In this document: positions 4,674 through 7,142 of the stretch, one piece after another
Numbering within the stretch: position 1 is the stretch's first letter
How the letters are laid out: each line of letters begins with the position of its first letter
NCBI RefSeq assembly: GCF_004138495.1
Contig: NZ_ML142856.1
Span: forward strand, 263,250-270,391
Length of the DNA: 7,142 bases
Direction: 5' to 3'
Source of the DNA: Phytoactinopolyspora endophytica
Lineage (GTDB): Bacteria; Actinomycetota; Actinomycetes; Jiangellales; Jiangellaceae
The notes under the pieces: model-generated
The model's input: the letters and a program-made list of their open reading frames with translations, nothing else
Database searches by the model: none
What the model was told of the DNA's origin: nothing
Program-made: the position numbers and the translations under genes

Positions 4674-6422
4674 CTAGCTCACGGGTTCGGCGATCAACGG
4701 CCGCGGTTCCGACGCCGCGGTCCGAATCTCATCCGCTGCCTGATCGTCCGGCTTCGTCTGCGAGTTCCGCTCCGCCGACACGCGCTCCGCGTACACCTCG
4801 ACCTCGCGTGCCCGCTGCGCCTCGTCCCAGCCGAGGACCTCGCCCATCAGCGCGGCGACCGGCTCGGCACAGTCGAGCCCTCGGTGCGGGTACTCGATCG
4901 AGATACGGGTGCGACGGGTCAGCACGTCGTCGAGATGCAGCGCGCCCTCGTCTCGCGCCCCGTAGACGATCTCCACCTTCAGGTAGTCCGGCGCTCCCGG
5001 TATCGGTTCCAGCAGGTCAGGGCGGTCAGCCGTAAGCTCCAGGAGGTCGTGCACCAGGGAACCGTAGCGGTCGAGAAGATGGCGGACACGATACGGGTGC
5101 AGGCCGTACTGCTCGGCCAGCCGGTCGATCTGGTTGACCAGCGCGTGGTAGCCGTCGGCACCCAGCAGCGGGACCCGGTCGGTGATCGAGGGGGCGATGC
5201 GCCCACGCAAGTCGCCCTCGGCCGCATCGATCGCATCCGCAGCCATCACGCGATACGTCGTGTATTTGCCACCGGCGATCGCCACCATCCCTGGCGCCAC
5301 TCGCGCCACCGCATGCTCTCGGGAGAGCTTGGACGAGACATCGCTCTCTCCCGCCAGGAGCGGGCGCAGCCCCGCATAGACGCCTTCGATGTCATCGTGC
5401 GTCAGCGGGGTGGCCAGAACCGCGTTCACATGGTCGAGGATGTAGTCGATATCAGCCTGCGTGGCAGCGGGATGCGCAAGGTCATACGTCCAGTCCGTAT
5501 CCGTGGTGCCGATGATCCAGTGGCTACGCCACGGGATGACGAACAGCACGGACTTCTCGGTCCGCAGGATGAGCCCGGAGTCAGCGGCGATCCGGTCCCG
5601 CGGGACGACGATATGCACACCCTTGCTGGCCCGGACCCGGAATCGTCCGCGAGCACCGGCCAACCGCTGCATCTCATCCGTCCACACGCCGGTGCAGTTG
5701 ACCACCACATCGCAGGTGACGTCCTGCTCATCGCCCGTCTCCACGTCCCGGACCCGCACGCCGCTGATCCGGTCGGCTTCCCGGAGAAAGCCGATGACCT
5801 GAGTCGACGTCCGGACCACGGCGCCATAATGGGCCGCGGTGCGGGCGACGAACATGGTGTGGCGCGCGTCGTCGGCCTGTGCGTCGTAGTACCTGACCCC
5901 ACCGACCAGCGCGTCGTGCCGCATCGCCGGGAACAGGCGCAATGCACCGGATCGAGTCAGGTGCTTCTGACCTGGAACCGAACGGGCGCCGCCCATCGTG
6001 TCGTACATCAGCAGTCCGGCGGCGGTGTATGGACGCTCCCACACCCGGCGTGTCAACGGGTACAGAAAGCTCACCGGTTTCACCAGATGCGGAGCGAGCC
6101 GGGTGAGCATCAGCTCACGCTCCCGCAACGCCTCGCGCACCAAACCGAACTCGAACTGCTCGAGATATCGCAGGCCGCCGTGGAACAACTTGCTCGACCG
6201 GCTGGATGTGCCCGCGGCCAGATCCCTGGCCTCGACCAAGGCCACCTTCAGGCCTCGGGTTGCGGCGTCGAGCGCGGCGCCGGCACCCGTGACTCCGCCG
6301 CCGATGACGACGACGTCGAAATGCTCTGTGCTCAGACGCTGCCAGCCGCGGTCCCGTTCTTCCGGGCCAAGTCGGCGGCCCGTCCCGCCGCTGCGAACCG
6401 ACTCTGCGTTGCGCTCGGTCAC
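4674..6422 (-). CDS. glpD: Aerobic glycerol-3-phosphate dehydrogenase (FAD-dependent, GlpD)
   Basis: GlpD oxidises sn-glycerol 3-phosphate to dihydroxyacetone phosphate at the inner face of the membrane and passes electrons through FAD to menaquinone. The 582-residue length is normal. The N-terminal FAD fold shows DVVVIGGGVTGAGAALDAA (36-54). TSSRSSKLFHGGLRYL (72-87) is the conserved FAD/substrate loop. Other landmarks are VNCTGVW (241-247), SKGVHIVVPR (266-275), GTTDTDW (305-311), GLRPLL (351-356) and AGGKYTTYR (383-391). The helical C-terminal domain covers about 410-545. The last 35 residues are a polar tail without an evident motif. The start is GTG 6422 because AAGGAGG (6439-6433) lies 10 nt upstream and the conserved FAD fold begins soon after. 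The frame stays open for another 133 codons toward 6821, but that runs through the promoter and antisense to the IclR gene. The divergent IclR regulator and shared control region suggest induction by glycerol or glycerol 3-phosphate. Confidence 0.96.
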   Translation of the reverse strand: MTERNAESVRSGGTGRRLGPEERDRGWQRLSTEHFDVVVIGGGVTGAGAALDAATRGLKVALVEARDLAAGTSSRSSKLFHGGLRYLEQFEFGLVREALRERELMLTRLAPHLVKPVSFLYPLTRRVWERPYTAAGLLMYDTMGGARSVPGQKHLTRSGALRLFPAMRHDALVGGVRYYDAQADDARHTMFVARTAAHYGAVVRTSTQVIGFLREADRISGVRVRDVETGDEQDVTCDVVVNCTGVWTDEMQRLAGARGRFRVRASKGVHIVVPRDRIAADSGLILRTEKSVLFVIPWRSHWIIGTTDTDWTYDLAHPAATQADIDYILDHVNAVLATPLTHDDIEGVYAGLRPLLAGESDVSSKLSREHAVARVAPGMVAIAGGKYTTYRVMAADAIDAAEGDLRGRIAPSITDRVPLLGADGYHALVNQIDRLAEQYGLHPYRVRHLLDRYGSLVHDLLELTADRPDLLEPIPGAPDYLKVEIVYGARDEGALHLDDVLTRRTRISIEYPHRGLDCAEPVAALMGEVLGWDEAQRAREVEVYAERVSAERNSQTKPDDQAADEIRTAASEPRPLIAEPVS

Positions 6423-6487
6423 CAGGACCTCGCCTCCTTGCGGGTCTTGTACTCCAATGCACACCACGCTACCGGTTGAGCTGCCTG

Positions 6488-6516
6488 TTAATACGGCTCT
6501 CGTCTGACATTGTCGA
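6488..6516 (-). promoter_or_regulatory. Sigma-70-type promoter of glpD
   Basis: TCGACA (6516-6511; 5 of 6 to TTGACA), 17 nt, then TATTAA (6493-6488; 4 of 6) on the minus strand. The start would be near 6481, a leader of about 59 nt containing the AAGGAGG site. Its -35 box overlaps the palindrome at 6501-6519. Confidence 0.55.
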
Positions 6517-6519
6517 ACG
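6501..6519. promoter_or_regulatory. Imperfect palindrome, candidate IclR-type operator
   Basis: CGTCTGACATTGTCGAACG is a 19-bp element in which 7 of 9 base pairs match around a central T. GACA-T-TGTC forms a perfect core and CGT/ACG the outer arms. It covers the glpD -35 box and lies in the divergent gap, where an IclR-family protein would bind to control both genes. The regulator-site assignment is inferred from position. Confidence 0.45.
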
Positions 6520-6523
6520 CTCA

Positions 6524-6529
6524 GGGAGG
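6524..6529 (+). promoter_or_regulatory. Strong Shine-Dalgarno that points to an out-of-frame GTG
   Basis: GGGAGG is followed by 7 nt and GTG at 6537, an ideal arrangement. That GTG is not in the frame of the IclR protein. The in-frame GTG at 6545 is 15 nt away, too far for efficient initiation. Confidence 0.6.
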
Positions 6530-6544
6530 TTATACCGTGACGAC

Positions 6545-7142
6545 GTGCCAGGTGCGGTTCAATCGATCGAGCGCGCAGCGGCCATACTCCGTCTGCTGGC
6601 GCATGGTTCGGGGCAGCTGGGCGTCGGCGAGATCGCCGCCTCACTCGACCTCGCCAAGGGCACGACCCACGGAATACTCCGCACCCTGCAAGGCGTCGGC
6701 TTCGTCGAACAGGACAAGACGACCGGCAAGTACCACCTCGGTGCCGCGCTGCTGCACCTCGGCACCAGCTACCTGGACGCGAACGAGCTACGTTCTCGCG
6801 CTTCCAACTGGGCCGACGCATTGGCGGCGCGGTGCAATGAGGCAGTCCGCATCGGCACCCCGCTGCAGGGCAAACTTCTCGTCGTCCATCACGTGTTCCG
6901 ACCGGACGACACCATGCAGGCGCTGGATATCGGCTCGCTGCTCCCGCTGCATGCGACCGCGCTGGGCAAGGTACTGCTCGCCTACGACGCGAGCCTGTAC
7001 ACGACGACCCGCCAGGAAGAGCTCGAACCGTTCACCTGGCGCACCCTGGTGGATCAGAAAGCATTGGCGCGGGCGCTGGTCGCCGTCCGCGAGGCAGGCT
7101 GGGCAGGCGAGCTGGATGAACGGGTAGTGGGAGAAGCGAGCA
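6545..7142 (+). CDS. IclR-family transcriptional regulator, 3' end cut off; likely glycerol regulator (GylR-like)
   Basis: The frame runs from GTG 6545 to the right edge without a stop, 199 codons. Residues 5-66 form the N-terminal winged helix-turn-helix: VQSIERAAAILRLLA, then GVGEIAASLDLAKGTTHGILRTLQGVGFVEQD and the wing TTGKYHLG. The IclR effector domain follows, with the hallmark LLPLHATALGKVLLAY (132-147) and a final visible GWAGELDERVVGEAS, which normally leads into the last beta-rich 50 or so residues. The partner gene glpD is divergent. In Streptomyces the IclR-type GylR controls glycerol genes, so control of glpD is likely; glpF and glpK would be expected further right, but this is not shown. 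The start is doubtful. A perfect ribosome site serves GTG 6537, which is in another frame. One extra base between 6537 and 6545 would give a normal start MT-D-VPGAVQSIERAA. A sequencing deletion, a real frameshift or weak initiation at 6545 all remain possible. Confidence 0.88.
   Translation, partial: MPGAVQSIERAAAILRLLAHGSGQLGVGEIAASLDLAKGTTHGILRTLQGVGFVEQDKTTGKYHLGAALLHLGTSYLDANELRSRASNWADALAARCNEAVRIGTPLQGKLLVVHHVFRPDDTMQALDIGSLLPLHATALGKVLLAYDASLYTTTRQEELEPFTWRTLVDQKALARALVAVREAGWAGELDERVVGEAS

Noticed and set aside
4462..4674. A 70-codon minus-strand ORF whose GTG overlaps the glpD stop (TAGTG)
   Set aside because: The stop/start overlap is suggestive, but there is no ribosome site and no recognisable motif, and its codons look no better than background for this GC content.
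4599..6479. A 626-codon plus-strand frame across the glpD region
   Set aside because: Antisense to a clear GlpD. It is low-complexity, Arg/His/Gln-rich and matches no family, as expected of a high-GC shadow frame.
6423..6821. A 133-codon N-terminal extension of glpD
   Set aside because: It covers the glpD promoter and is antisense to the start of the IclR gene. GlpD proteins begin shortly before the FAD fold, and GTG 6422 has an AAGGAGG site.
6537..7127. The frame opened by the ideal ribosome site at GTG 6537
   Set aside because: The translation is Arg/Ser/Thr-rich noise, whereas the overlapping frame is an obvious IclR protein. Only the start signal is of interest and is reported as such.

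Overview
High-GC DNA with strongly GC-ending codons, from an actinomycete. The sigma-R/RsrA pair, its promoter type and an SRAP gene next to the sigma locus point to Actinomycetota. A Pseudonocardiales-like genome is my best guess; the sequence does not prove the order. All genes found are chromosomal housekeeping or stress genes. I see no mobile element, CRISPR array, tRNA or rRNA.

Region 1 (1-2744, minus strand) is the redox-stress block. In transcription order it holds an SRAP-family DNA-protein crosslink gene (2744-2031), a KANL3/Tex30-type alpha/beta hydrolase overlapping it by 4 nt (2034-1408), the ECF sigma factor sigR (1331-606), and its zinc anti-sigma factor rsrA overlapping by 4 nt (609-331). 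A separate membrane protein gene follows and runs off the window edge (278-1). A textbook sigma-R promoter (GGAAT-N18-GTT) lies across the 3' end of the hydrolase gene and reads into sigR. This implies positive autoregulation and an N-terminally extended sigma-R isoform.

Region 2 (2745-3488) starts with a divergent intergenic stretch containing several short inverted repeats. A plus-strand DoxX-family membrane protein gene with a lysine-rich tail follows and converges on the next gene.

Region 3 (3489-4673) holds a minus-strand TetR-family regulator. A 14-bp palindrome sits between the -35 and -10 boxes of its own promoter, so autorepression is likely. On the divergent side, where the regulated gene would be expected, there is only a 48-codon ORF, possibly the remnant of a lost target. 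About 280 nt without a recognisable gene follow.

Region 4 (4674-7142) has glpD (aerobic glycerol-3-phosphate dehydrogenase, minus strand) divergent from an IclR-family regulator that runs off the right edge. The 122-nt gap holds a good glpD promoter and an imperfect palindrome over its -35 box, which suggests local glycerol control. The best Shine-Dalgarno/GTG pair in front of the IclR gene is out of frame with its coding sequence, so there may be a 1-nt indel.

I found no clearly undescribed multi-gene system. The points of most interest are regulatory: the sigR promoter and double start, the self-controlled tetR with an apparently missing target, the IclR start anomaly, and the hairpin cluster upstream of doxX.
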